Assembly: GCA_036346355.1 (NCBI GenBank)
Contig: CM070572.1
Coordinates: 40,523,944-40,587,943, forward strand
Length of the DNA stretch: 64,000 nt
Source of the DNA: Rhipidocladum racemiflorum
Lineage: Eukaryota; Streptophyta; Magnoliopsida; Poales; Poaceae
Direction: 5' to 3'
The position numbers were made by a program, and so were the translations under genes. The notes below the pieces were generated by a model that saw only the letters and a program-made list of their open reading frames with translations, was not told where the DNA came from and ran no database searches. Positions 34,549 to 45,477 of this stretch are shown here, in pieces. Within the stretch, counting starts at the first letter, position 1, and every line of letters begins with the position of its first letter.

Positions 34549-34876
34549 TGCATGGCTTATTCCAAAGGATTAGCTGAATTGGTTATTTTGTATTTAATCA
34601 ATATTTATGGATGATTAACATAATAGATTGAAAAGCAATAAAATAATAATTATTAATAATAAATTTCTCAATTATTTCATAAATAAACCATTCCACAACC
34701 TTAAACCAATTTCCACATTTTCATAGGCACGCTGCCTCCATTCCCAAATTTATTTTATCAAAATCTAACCCTTGACTGTAATTATTGAGCATTATCCAAT
34801 ACTACGGACACGGCTATTCGAATATGTTTTACACTTTGCAAAGGTTATATACTTTACCCATAAGATATAATCAACT
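34549..34876. repeat. R1 repeat fragment (host of element B)
   Basis: Positions 34800-34870 (GGACACGGCTATTCGAATA ... CTTTACCCATAAGATATAA) match two other places in the window, 37245-37315 and 51375-51440. This AT-rich fragment is therefore a truncated member of the dispersed R1 family, into which element B inserted. It holds no gene. Confidence 0.6.
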
Positions 34877-35133
34877 CACTACATCTGTCGTGATTCTCCA
34901 TACAAGAGTATATACGGTTTATAAATCTGTCGTGGTAATCATGTATCATAACAGTTTAATTTTAAAATAGTCTATGATATTACTGAATAGTATAGAAGGT
35001 TTATAAATAGAACCATCTGTGATGTTGTCACTGATGGTTGCACTATAGAACCATCGATGATGTTTCTCATCACAGACGGTTTTGATAAACCGTCTATGAT
35101 GAGGCGTCTAATATAAGCCTTTGTGTAGTAGTG
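34877..35133. mobile_element. Small CACTA-like element or terminus
   Basis: It begins CACTACATCTGTCG and ends TTGTGTAGTAGTG, the reverse complement of CACTACTACACAA. Subterminal inverted copies of CATCACAGACGG and CCGTCTATGATG near 35060-35105 are typical of grass CACTA ends. No 3-bp target duplication was found (ACT left, TGG right), so the two ends may belong to different copies. Confidence 0.45.
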
Positions 35134-35227
35134 TGGGGCCATTCCTGCTAATACGTCACTATGGGTGCTATTTTCATAAAAAAGTAGGTCTTAGAGGCTA
35201 GTACAGTAAAATATTCCCTATTTTTAG

Positions 35228-36486
35228 AGATGGCAATCGGGTAGGTACCTCCGTGTAAAACCGCCTCAGACCCGCCACCAAAACCCAATCGTTCGACACC
35301 CACCTGAACTCGCTAAGGTTTACGGGTACAGATCCGTGCCCACGCCCAAACTTGATGGGTACTTGATACCTAATGGGTACCCACGGACACAGAGGTGTGG
35401 GGGCGATGGGGGCAGGGGGCCGTGGGGGGTGAGGCAGTCGGGATGGAGGGAGGTGGCCTAGGCGGAACCGGCGCCGAGGAAGATGGAGGCGATGGCAGGA
35501 GGCAGAGGGCAGCGGGACTAGGTAGGGAGAGGGAGGGGCGCAGGAGGCAACCATGGGGCCTGATGGGGCGAGGCTGCGAGGGGAGCCATGGGGGGCAAGC
35601 CAGTGAGGCGGCTGAGGCAGAGGTAGGCGAGGGGCTGAGCTGGCACTGAGGGAGACGGAGGCTGTGGTGGGAGGGCGAGGTGGGCACGCAGCCGGAGGGG
35701 GAAGGGGAAGGGGAAGGGGAAGGTGGGAGTGGGCAGGCATACCTAGCGGAGAGGGAAGGGGAGGATGCCACACATGCGGCGCATGATGTCAGAGCTGGCC
35801 ACCGCTGTGGCCGTGATCACGCTGTAGCCGTCGCAGAGCCATAGCCGCTACCAATGGAATGGCTACCATGCCAAGCTTAGATTGCCGCCACGTTGCCGGA
35901 GGGGGAGGGGGTGATCGGGCAAGGGGGAGGCTGTGGCTGTGGCGGCGGTGACATAGAGGGGGAATCGGAGAGAGCCAGAGGGGAGGGAGGAGATCGGGGG
36001 GAGCGATGGGGGCCAATTGACGGAGAGGGAGGAGATTGGGTGGAGCCAGAAGGGAGGAAGCCAGGGGGGAGGGCGGCGCTGGGGCGATGAGGGTTGAGCG
36101 ACGGAGAGCCGAAGAGGGAGGAGATCGGAGGCTAGAGGCGAAGCTCGAGAGAGGAGGCAGCTGTGGGGGAGGAGGCAGCCATGGGGCAAGGAGGCGAGGG
36201 CACGAGGGGTGAATGGGCGATGGGGGTGGCGATTCGAAAAAGGCTAAAAGGGCAGCCGAGGTCTTCCCTAAACTTAGAGTTTTGCTTTTTTTTAATATAT
36301 ATCTAAAAATGGGGCTCACGTGTCATAGAATGCCTATCGGGTACCCATAGGTACGAATTAACACCCACACCAATCCTATTATCTTATTAAATACCCAAAT
36401 TCGAAAAACATGGGTTTGAAGTGTTACCCATGCCCATTTTTATAGAGTGAAGTACCCAAATCCATAGATAAAATTGTCATTCCTAC
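35228..36486. mobile_element. GC-rich non-autonomous TIR-like element
   Basis: The left end AGATGGCAATCGGGTAGGTACC and the right end (reverse complement GGGTAGGAATGACAATTTTATC) form an imperfect inverted pair. Both ends are rich in GGGTACC-type words. This is typical of a common plant hAT-like family whose ends resemble a written-out run of GGGTA/TACCC. The interior is G-rich on the plus strand and gives long Pro/Ser/Leu-rich minus-strand frames (35370-35773, 35789-36319) that look like compositional artefacts. Class assignment is tentative. Confidence 0.4.
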
Positions 36487-36557
36487 CCATTTTTCTTACC
36501 TATATTTGTCCAAAGTTAGGGTGGCGGGACCCGAATTTGCAAATCCGAAACCCTCTG

Positions 36558-39263
36558 TGTATACTACACTAGTCCAGGATCACGCTAGTGCACACAGTGG
36601 CAACAAAATTGACATATCATTCCATACATCGAATTAACTAAAAAAGTAGCAAATAGTAACAACAGACCTTATGGTCAAGTTTACATAACTGTGCCTTAAG
36701 GGCTTAAGAAACAAATAAAATTCTTGCAGCGGAAGATAAAATAACTTGGGACATACTACATGCCACAGGCAATCGTCTGGGGAGCGCCATCCTAGTTCAC
36801 GTAGTCTTCATAATACTCCTCCTGGTAGAACTCAGTGTTTCCCTGTTCTTCCTCAACAACTGATCAACAAGGCATAAAGCCGTGAGTACAAAAGTACTCA
36901 GCAAGCCGTAGAGAATGATGCAAATAAAGTATGGCTTGACAAAGGATAGTCATATGGTTGTTTTGCAGAAAGCAATAACTTGAACGTAAATACAATAAAT
37001 AGATTCAAAGCATACTCGACAAAGATAATAATAACTGATAAATCAATGGTAAATAATAACACAAGATTGGTGAGGCATCACCCGTCACCAACTAAATCAG
37101 CATCAACCACTGAACTTAACAGCATTAATAATTTAACATCGAAAACAATAATGAACTCCCCGTTCACTTCCAACTATACCAACCTTCCACATTTTCTGAA
37201 AACACTATACCCCGTGTGAAATCCCCAGGCACGTCCATGACCGCGGACACGGCTATTCGAATAGTTTAACATACACTCTGCAGAGGTTGTACAGCTTTAC
37301 CCACAAGATATGATCAACTCTTATTGCCATACGTAATTAACACACTTCCTTGGGTGTGTCGGCAGAGAGATCATAACAAGGCCTTTACAATGCTTTGTCT
37401 AAACCCAGTACTGCCCACTAAGGTTTCACCCCTCAGGGCCCCCTCTTGCGCCATGTGAGTCTACCCGTCAATCCCGGAACCCACACAACCACAATAGTAC
37501 TTAAATTTAGACATCGCAAATTAATTAGCCAGGTCTGTCCAATACCAGACATGTGGTTAATTGTACGATTAAGCCCAGTTCAATGGAGCACAAGATTAAG
37601 TCCTTAAATATACTCAGGCAAGACAACCATATCCCAAATGTGCTAACAGCGCCCCCCTTTACTGCACGATTACTTGCCCGAGTGAGAACAACTTTGTGTA
37701 ACCAATACCAATGGCACACCCCTCCATGGTACAACATATTTTATAATAGTGGCTACCCGCCACAATTCCATATCTCATTAAGTCAATATTATTAATTTAT
37801 CATGTGACATGAATCCCATCGTACAACTAAGCATGTCTAAGCATAGTTACGCTAACCCAATGTTGGTACTACAATATGTCCAACTATTAACCAAGCCATC
37901 CTAGGGTAACAATGGATACATGGTGTCTCAACTATTCAAGGTGTCACAATGGCAATCAGGTGTTTAACTACTCCTATTAAATAATGGCTGTAAACAAATA
38001 GCATGCAATTGTATGAAACAAAAATACTTTTGCAAACATAGGTCCAACATAATCAAGGACTATGTCTTGCCTTGTTGATCAACTGCAATTGCTGCCTCTT
38101 GATCTCCGAATCCTGCTCTCGCTCCCTGGGGATCAACGTCTAGAAACGTAGAGCTCGATTTTACAAATTTTTAGAAATTTGAATGGGCTCAAACGGAGTT
38201 CGTAAGAGGGAGAACGGGCTCTCGAAAGTTTCAAAAATCAGAAAAAGAAATGGCTATTTTTGGGATTTATTTTTCAAAAGGAAAAAGGGATTTATTGCGT
38301 CATCGCTGACGTCAGCAGGGCTACGGGTGGACTGGGTCTACGGCTCGGTATTGGCTCACGGTGCACTCGGTGCACATGAACAGTGCTGGGCTGAGGTGGC
38401 GACGGCGGACCCGTGGTGGCGTGGCGCTAACGCGGCGGTGCACATGGCGGCCACGTCGGCTAGGGCTCGAGCGGGACCCCCGGCGGTGCAACCATGGCGG
38501 CGCTTCACCGGACGCGAGGAAGATGACGCGCACAACGGCGATTCCCGGCCGGATCGGGCACGAAACCTTGGGGATCTGGAAGAGGATGACCTGGCGCACT
38601 CGGAGAAACACACGGCTGCGACGGAGATGGACCGGAGGAGGAGATCGACGGTGAGGAAGATGCTTCCGCGACGGTGGCTCTTCGGCGAGGAATTGCGAGG
38701 CGACGGAGGTGTCTCGGCGTGCGTGAAGTGGGGCGTTGTTGGCGACGCGAGGTGGGAAACCTTGTACGGGACTCGGCGGCGGCATTCAAAGGCCTAGGGA
38801 GGCGTGCGGGCACGGACACCGAGGGCAACGCGGAACACGGCGGCGGCTAGGGTTAGGTTTCCCCGCCAGCTGGTGAAGCGAGGCTCGCGTGGACCAAAGT
38901 GGCGAGTGCGAGTGGCCGACGCAGCGACGCGTGCCAAGCGGGTGGACCGGGCTGGCTCGATTCGGCCCACGAGACGATTTAGGGTTTTAAAATCATTTTC
39001 AAAATAAGGAAAATTCCAGAAACTAAAATAAAAGCAAATAAATAGCAAATAAATTCAGAAAAATCCTTAAAAAATAGAAAAATTCCTTGAAGCACAAGGA
39101 GCCCAACAAAAACTGAAAATCCTTGATTGGATGCACAGAATAATAAAAAAAATCTTTTGGTGATTGGAAAATTCAAATTAAGCTGTAATTAATTTAGGAA
39201 AAATCCAAATGGTTCTTTTCGACTTTGAAACTCTGTAAAATCTCAAAACTTGGGATGTTACGT
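36558..39263 (-). repeat. R1 repeat, long solo-LTR-like copy
   Basis: The left border TGTGTATACTACACTAG resembles the start of the copy at 63738. The right border ends TTGGGATGTTAC, the reverse complement of GTAACATCCCAA, a typical start of grass gypsy LTRs. Inside are the shared block at 37245-37315 and a perfect palindrome GAGTAC-AAAA-GTACTC (36884-36899) repeated at 63981-63996. No target duplication is obvious and no internal coding region is present, so a solo LTR of about 2.7 kb is the simplest reading. The open frame at 38183-38797 lacks any recognised domain. Confidence 0.5.
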
Positions 39264-39552
39264 AGGGCTAACAATTTCTCCGCTAGGAGTGCGGCTTGTC
39301 ACACTAGCCCAAAAGATTGAATCTTCGACGGGATAAGAAAGAACATGCACTTAATCGGCAAAATCGAATGCACAGAGGTAGAGTAGAAGCGGTCGTAAAG
39401 TAGAGCAGGAGAAGAACATGAACAGCAGGGGACATGTGAGTATTCTACATGCATTGGATTCCAACGGCCAGGATTACACGTGCGCCTCCTCTCCTTCATC
39501 TCCGCACCGTCCTCTTTCCTCTCGGACGCAGACTGAAGAGAAGTCACAGCGT
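39264..39552. other. Intergenic stretch, nothing recognised
   Basis: Between R1 and the inverted-repeat element there are about 290 bp with no gene, RNA or repeat that I can identify. Confidence 0.5.
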
Positions 39553-39585
39553 GCCTTTGCCCCTGCGTTAGCCGTCCATCTATAA

Positions 39586-40142
39586 GAGCATCTCCAGCAA
39601 GGGCCCATAAAACATGGTCCTTATTTTGGATTTAGTGACTTCTATTTTTGAGTACTGCTTTCAGAAAGATGTTCAAAGAATAAATTTCTAAATCTCAGCC
39701 CTTATTTTACTTTTTCTCCTATTTTGACATATCCGCTATGTATAATCTTCATTTGACACCACTAAAATTCAATCAAAAATATTTGTAATACATAAAATAT
39801 AAGCATATTAACATTTACAATTTAAAAACATGATATTTCAAATTTAAATTTAAAATTTTCAAAATATGATAAAATTTTTGAAACCTCTCATGTATTTCCC
39901 TATCTTCAATAATAGGGGTTGTACTCGTGTTCCTGGGAATTAGGGCTGAGGAGGCAAATTTAGGGGCATCCTAATTTTAGGGGCTTGAGTTGGGGCCCCT
40001 TGGGAATTGGGGCTGAGGAGGCAAATTTAGGGGCCCCCTAATTTTAGGGGCTTGAGTTGGGGCCCTGCTGGATTTGTTTTTTTTACTACACTCCCTATTT
40101 TAAGGTTTAGGGGCTGGTTTAGGGGCTCTGCTGGAGATGCTC
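39586..40142. mobile_element. Tourist-like (PIF/Harbinger-type) MITE nested in the left arm
   Basis: Perfect inverted ends GAGCATCTCCAGCA / TGCTGGAGATGCTC are flanked by TAA on both sides (39583-39585 and 40143-40145). A 3-bp TWA-type duplication is typical of PIF/Harbinger MITEs. It is about 557 bp with no coding capacity. It splits the left arm of the longer inverted-repeat element. Confidence 0.72.
39934..40067. repeat. Tandem duplication inside the MITE
   Basis: Two units of about 67 bp begin TGGGAATTRGGGCTGAGGAG and differ at only a few positions. They lie at 39934-40000 and 40001-40067. Confidence 0.85.
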
Positions 40143-40667
40143 TAAGACTATAACCAACCGTCCAGATTTATCTGCTTTCCTCTTCCCCAAACTCCCATAT
40201 TCTTCCCTCTTCCTTGCCTGGTTTGTTCCGCCATTTACATATAAGTTACCTCAGATTGATTTGTTACTTTTCACTGAAAAAAAGACAAATATTTCTTCGA
40301 ACTACCTTATCGCAATTCAGGAAGCAATGTCACGCCAATTCTTATGTATTGTTCATCTCAGATCGGGCCGCACCTGCTATAAATTAATTGCATAATTGCA
40401 TCATTCGTGTGGTATAGCAGTATGGTACGCATCCACGTAGCAAATTCTCAAACGGGCATCATGTATAGATCATGTCTAAGGCGATTAATGGCAGAAATGC
40501 ACACGCAACATGCCTCTCTCTAGACGAAAAAGCCGCAGTATCCATTGCCGTGGACAAGAAAGAGGGAAGAAGACGAGAGATTCGGGCAGGAGAAGGGAAG
40601 TAGAGAAATCTGAACGGTTGGTTTTAGATAGGCGGTTAGATGGACGGCTGATACTGGGGCAAAGTCC

Positions 40668-40922
40668 CGTTATGAGTTTCCTTCGCTAGGTCAGAGGATG
40701 CGTGCGTTCTTTCCTCGCCTCCCTTCCGCCCACAAAAATCACAGACGCGTCCGACGCCGCCACCCACCACGACTCGCACCGCCATAGCGCTCGCAAAAAA
40801 ATATCAACTCGAAGCCGCGAAAACACCACAGATTTTTCTAGGGTTCTTCGCAAAACCCTCGCCACTCGCTCACCGGACCCCCGATTCGAGCGTCTCGGGT
40901 CTCGGATTTAGGGTTTTTATGC
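40668..40922 (+). promoter_or_regulatory. Proximal promoter and 5' UTR of the bromodomain gene
   Basis: This pyrimidine- and CG-rich segment has no clear TATA box. A telo-box in reverse orientation (TTTAGGGTTTTT, 40908-40919) lies just before the start codon, and AAACCCTA-like words recur nearby (CTAGGGTT near 40839, AAACCCTAAACC at 41069-41080). Telo-boxes are frequent near start sites of plant growth and translation genes. The transcription start is not determined. Confidence 0.5.
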
Positions 40923-41077
40923 ATGGCTTCGGCCCCTCCCGGCGCCGACGCCGGCGGGGAGGAGTCCGCGGCGAGCCCCGCCCCGGCGATTGCGGCCGCG
41001 TCCTCCGTCCCCGCGAAGTCTCGGTGGGCCTCGGAGATCAAGGTCTACAGCCGCAGGTACCCCCGCAAAAACCCTAA
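40919..41077 (+). CDS. Overlapping upstream ORF on the bromodomain mRNA
   Basis: The sequence ATGCATGG places an ATG (40919) four bases before the main start (40923) in another frame. It gives a 52-codon, Arg/Gly/Pro-rich frame ending at TAA 41075-41077, inside the main CDS. Its start context (TTTTTATGC) is poor compared with the main one (G at +4), so leaky scanning would favour the main frame. Whether it is used depends on the true transcription start. Confidence 0.4.
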   Translation: MHGFGPSRRRRRRGGVRGEPRPGDCGRVLRPREVSVGLGDQGLQPQVPPQKP

Positions 41078-43189
41078 ACCTCCTCCGAACCCTAGCCCCA
41101 ATCCCAATCCCAACCCCAACCCCCTCGCGCAAACCCTAGCCTCGATTCGTCGGTCGATTCGTCGCCCGGAGGGTGGGGCTGCTTCGCCGCGGCCCGATCC
41201 GGCCGCGCCGACTTCCCCTTCCCCTCCGCCTCCCGCGCCGGCTCTGCATGGGGAACCCACTGCCGCCTCCGACGACTTCTCTTCGGGGCTTGTCCGGGAC
41301 GGCGGCGCCGTTCCGAATGGCCATGGCAAGGACCGGGTAAGCGCCGGTGAGAAGGCTCGGAAGCGCAGGGCGCGGAGCGAGCTACGGCGGCAGCTTGCGT
41401 CAGAGCTCGACCAGGTGCGTGTACTCTCCAAGCGGCTAAAGGCGGCTGCTGAGGCCTTGGCAGTCGGGGCCTCGGCGCCCCTGCATGTGCCCGTGGTGGT
41501 ACCACCGTCTCAGTTGGCTGCTGGGTATGTGCACTCACAGTTCTCAGCTACTGATCCGTTGACACCCATACCCGCTCAAGTTGCTGCTGCTGTTGCTCCT
41601 GTCCGCCCACTGCCTCAGCGCCAGCCGCTAACTGTGTCAGTAATTCACACAGAATCCTTCGAGAAGGAGAAGCGGACACCAAAAGCGAATCAATTATACC
41701 AAAATTCGGAGTTCTTGCTTGCGAAGGATAAGTTTCCACCTGCAGATTCACATGGACGCAAGAAACAGAAGCACCACAAGAAGAAACACCGTTCCTTGGC
41801 AGCTCATGGCGCGGGTTACAGCGCTGAGCGGAGACTTTACTCTCATGCATTTAAGAAGTCTTTGTCCCTGCTGTCCCGGCTAATGAAGCACAAATTTGGG
41901 TGGGTGTTTAACAAGCCTGTCGATCCTGTTGCACTTGGCCTGCATGACTATTTTTTGATTATTAAGCACCCAATGGATCTTGGCACGATAAAGGGGCGGC
42001 TCACCCGTGGGCAGTACAGTAACCCAAAGGAGTTTGCTGATGATGTGAGGTTAACATTCCATAATGCCATGACATACAATCCCAAGGGGCAGGATGTGCA
42101 TTTCATGGCTGAACAGATGTCAGGAATCTTTGAGGCGCAGTGGCCTGAGATTGAGGCTGAGGTTGATTACCTTGCCTCGTGTCCACCATTGCCAATGAAG
42201 TTTCCACCTCCCCCAATTGACTTGCGCTTCCTAGAGAGGTCAGATTCCGTAAAACACCATATGGCGTTAGATTCCAAGTCAAGGCCGATTAGTCATACTC
42301 CCACATATAGTGTCCGGACTCCATCATTGAAGAAGCCAAAGGCAAAGGATCCGGATAAGAGAGATATGACAATAGAAGAGAAGCGGAAACTTAGCAATAA
42401 CCTTCAGAACTTGCCTCCGGAGAAGCTTGACGTTATAGTGCAGATCATTAAGAACAAGAATCTTTCAGTTAGGCAGCATGATGATGAGATTGAGGTCGAA
42501 ATAGATAGCATGGATACTGAGACACTTTGGGAGCTTGATAGATTTGTGGCCAACTACAAGAAGAACTTGAGCAAGCAAAAGAGGAAGGCTGAGCGCGCAA
42601 TGCTTGCAAGACAAGATGCAGAGTTGCGCGCACAACATGCTGCACAACAAACAGTATGAACATTCAATTATTCATAATCTAGCAATATAACTGTAGCTAA
42701 GAAATATTGATTATTACTGAAAATTACAGTTTCTTGCATTGCAGAGTCAAGAACCTAATATTGGTGAAAAATCCCCAAAGCAAAGTAAGATAGGTTTGCT
42801 CTATTTTCTACTAATCTTAAAAGCACATTGCAAGGAAGTGATTATAAATCTATAATTTTTCTTAAACAGACCAGATGGTGGGCGAGCAATTAGCAACTTC
42901 TGCGCCAGACCAAAATGATAATAATGGACAGAATGCAAGTAGATCGAGTAGCTCTAGCAGCTCCAGCAGTGATTCGGGGTCCTCTTCTAGTGGTAATATT
43001 TCCTTTGTCCTTGGTTTTGCTTTTCTTGTTTGACTTAATAGTACATAACTGCTACATGCAGGCATTTACATTACTATTGAGCAAATAAACTGCACTGCAT
43101 TATAGCCTAATCACTTAACAACCTTTTTGGCAGACTCAGACAGCGATAGCTCCTCTACAGATGGATCGGATGCTGCCAAGTCATCTTGA
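40923..43189 (+). CDS. GTE: BET/GTE-family bromodomain-NET transcriptional regulator
   Basis: Exons 40923-42653, 42745-42784, 42870-42992 and 43134-43189 join with GT..AG borders and consistent phases into a 649-residue protein ending SDAAKSS. Order: Ala/Pro-rich N-terminus with an NPNPNPNP tract (about 60-70); basic coiled segment (about 143-185); Lys/His-rich NLS-like HGRKKQKHHKKKHR (about 277-292); bromodomain (about 304-412) with KHPMDLGTI and the acetyl-lysine-binding Asn386 in MTYNPKG; NET domain (about 482-550, with LPPEKLDVIVQII and EVEIDSMDTETLWELDRFV); Ser/Asp-rich tail. Plant GTE proteins bind acetylated histones in the nucleus and support transcription. This is the only intact host gene here. 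The long first exon is GC-rich, as is common in grasses. Closest to GTE2/4/7-type members; orthology not resolved. Confidence 0.95.
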
Positions 43190-43712
43190 AATATAGGTAG
43201 GTTTTAATAAGAAAATTGTGTGTGTTTACTGCTGTTTTTGTTTCATTTGAGGGTTGATTGCTTGGTGAATGTATGGTATTTGTGATATTATTTAGTGCCA
43301 ACTATTTCCTTTAATGGCACTTTGTTTCTTCAACTTTCTGGTGTTTTTATTAAAACAAAATTGTTCTCATGTAAATATTAATAATGTTGTTTCAATGAAC
43401 ATAATGATATCCAAGTATTCTTTATATTCTTGGATATAAATCTAGAATTTTCTGATACCACATGCTAAATTTAACAAGAGTGATTACTCATTAACATGTA
43501 TACTGTGAATATGTTGTAGTAAAACACAATGTTCTAAAAAACAATTACACATCACATAGTTTGGTGTTGTATCGTTGTCTAACACATGTCCAAGATAGAT
43601 ACGACACTGACACACCGTTCGACATGTATCGGTCGTGTATTGGATAATTACATAGCTAAAATATATAATTTTAATGTTCAATACGACACTTCATCGACAC
43701 CATGATTATCAA

Positions 43713-44290
43713 GGCGTTACCTAGGCGACGCCTAGTCACCTCCTAGACGTCCCGGCTGCTGGAGGGGGACCCCAAGACCCGACGCCTCGACTAAAGAGCG
43801 TTAGGCGACCGCCTAGACGTTCAGTCGAGGCGGTGGGCGACTAGGCGTCCAGTCCAGGCGTCGCGGTGGCCTAATGGTCGTGAGGCGGGGTAATAATAGA
43901 GGATAGGAGTCACGGGATGAAGGGCTTAGAGAGGAGATGAGAAGGGAGCTTCGCCGCCACCTTCGTCGCCTCCATCGACCGGTAAGATCCCCAATCCTGA
44001 TTGACGATTCCCCTCGCTGCTCGCTGCTCGCTGCCCCGCCGTCACCACCACCTCTGCTGTCGTCCTCGCCGCCACAGCGCCACCAACACCTCTGCTGTCG
44101 CCCACGTCACCACCACTTCTGCTGTCGCCCTTGCCACGGCTCTGCTCCCTCTGTTGCTCTGCTCCCTCCGCTGCTCTGCTCCCTTTGCCTCTGCTGCTCC
44201 CTCTGCCTCTGCTGCTCCCTCTGCTTTTGTTTGGTCGTCTAACTATCGCCTAGGTGTCTAGGCACCCCAAAGGCGACTTGCCTTGCCGTG
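43713..44290. mobile_element. GC-rich CTAGGCG element 1
   Basis: It begins ATCAAGGCGTTACCTAGGCG and ends with CGCCTAGGTGTCTAGGCACC followed by GGCGACTTGCCTTG. Both borders are dense in CCTAGGCG/CGCCTAGG. The interior has a CTCTGCTGCTCC-type tandem stretch (about 44130-44225). No transposase. Exact ends and class uncertain. Confidence 0.45.
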
Positions 44291-44506
44291 TCACTGTGTC
44301 GTTAATTTTTGAAAAATGGTGAATCCCGTGTTGGTGTCGTGTCGACGTATCCATGTCCATGCATCATAGGGCACCTATTCGTTGATACCGCCAACTATAA
44401 GGCCAAACCAGACGATTTTGCAGAAGTGTGGTTGAAATTGAAGAAAAGGAAATTAAATATGATATGAGGTTACAAGGAAACAAAATGTTGACACCGACCA
44501 AGCTTG

Positions 44507-45155
44507 TCAAGGCGTCGCCTAGGCGTCGAGGCGCCAGAGGGAGCTCGCCTGAATCGCTCGCCTCGCCTGGCCGTCGGCTGAGGACAAGCGAAGGATCCGC
44601 CGCATCCGTAAGTCACCCTCCTCCTACCTCTCCTTCCCCGCCCGTTGGTCGTGGCCCCCCTCCGCGCTGACCTCCTCCGTGCCGTGGCTCCCCTCCGCGC
44701 GACCTCCTTGCCTAGCCGTGGCTCCGCACCGTCCCCTCTTGCTGCGCGCCGACCTCCTCTGCTGCTCTGGCCGGCCTCCTCCGCGCTGCTCTGCTCGGCG
44801 ACGGCATGAAGTAGGGAAGGGAGGCAAGAGAGAGCGGGTGGAGAGAGGGCGGTGGCGGCTGAAGAGAGAGTGAATGGAGAGAGGAGGGGAGGGTTAGGGT
44901 TTGAGGGGAAGGGTAGTGCTGTGTTGCCTAGGATGGAGTCACAATGGGCTGGGCCTAAGCCAGAAGACTGGGCTGAGGAGAGAAAAGAATGGGTTGGGCT
45001 GAGGAGAGAAAAAAGAAGGGGTTGGGCTGCTGGCTGCTGCTGGCTTTATACATTGCTCACCTTCGCCTAATCCTCGCCTAGGCGCCCGCCTTGTCGCCTA
45101 GGCGTCCAGGCGATGGGCTGGCGCCGCGCCTCGCCTTGTCGCCTTGACTACCTTG
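44507..45155. mobile_element. GC-rich CTAGGCG element 2
   Basis: The left end TGTCAAGGCGTCGCCTAGGC and the right end CGCCTTGTCGCCTTGACTA form an inverted pair starting GTCAAGGCG. The right border also carries repeated CGCCTAGGCG words (45070-45125). There is no transposase, and the GC-rich open frames on both strands are unconvincing. It is probably a non-autonomous TIR element of the same family as the neighbours. Confidence 0.55.
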
Positions 45156-45477
45156 ACACAGACCTTGATTTCTTTCTTTGCAAACCCAACGTCATGAATT
45201 ATGCCCCAAAGTATTTGTTTTGATTACTCAACTCATAATATGCAAGCAAAGATGTGGATACGTGCTGACATGTGATGTTATGCCGCATAACTTGGACAGC
45301 TTTAGATAAAGAAAGTTTAGATATTTTGTTAGGAATTTATTAGTACTGATCACTTGGGTTTCTATATATTATAGCCCTGACAGCGGTGCTGAGAGAATAA
45401 CCATGGAGCCTGCTACTGGCCCAAAACTGCCCTGGCTTCTTGCTTTTTCGCAAAGATTTACACCAAAGACATCAAGT

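Larger units (their letters stand above)
39553..40667. mobile_element. Long-TIR element carrying a nested MITE, upstream of the host gene
   Basis: Left arm words TTTGCCCCTG, AGCCGTCCATCTA and ACCAACCGTCCAGATTT (39559-39583 and 40154-40171) recur inverted on the right as AAATCTGAACGGTTGGT, TAGATGGACGGCT and GGGGCAAAG (40607-40661). The arms are about 75 bp each with some mismatches once the inner MITE is removed. Mutator-like or another TIR class is possible. The target duplication was not resolved. The right arm ends about 255 bp before the GTE start codon. Confidence 0.6.

Noticed and set aside
35030..35110. Inverted CATCACAGACGG/CCGTCTATGATG repeats as a possible microRNA hairpin
   Set aside because: They are better explained as subterminal repeats of a CACTA-like element. 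The stem is short and imperfect.
35370..36319. Long Pro/Ser/Leu-rich minus-strand frames
   Set aside because: Their composition follows from a purine-skewed, G-rich transposon interior. There is no start context, domain or splice pattern to support a gene.
38183..38797. A 204-codon plus-strand open frame next to the R1 border
   Set aside because: No domain, GC-rich composition with equally long frames on the opposite strand, and it lies inside a repeat copy. Treated as a chance frame.
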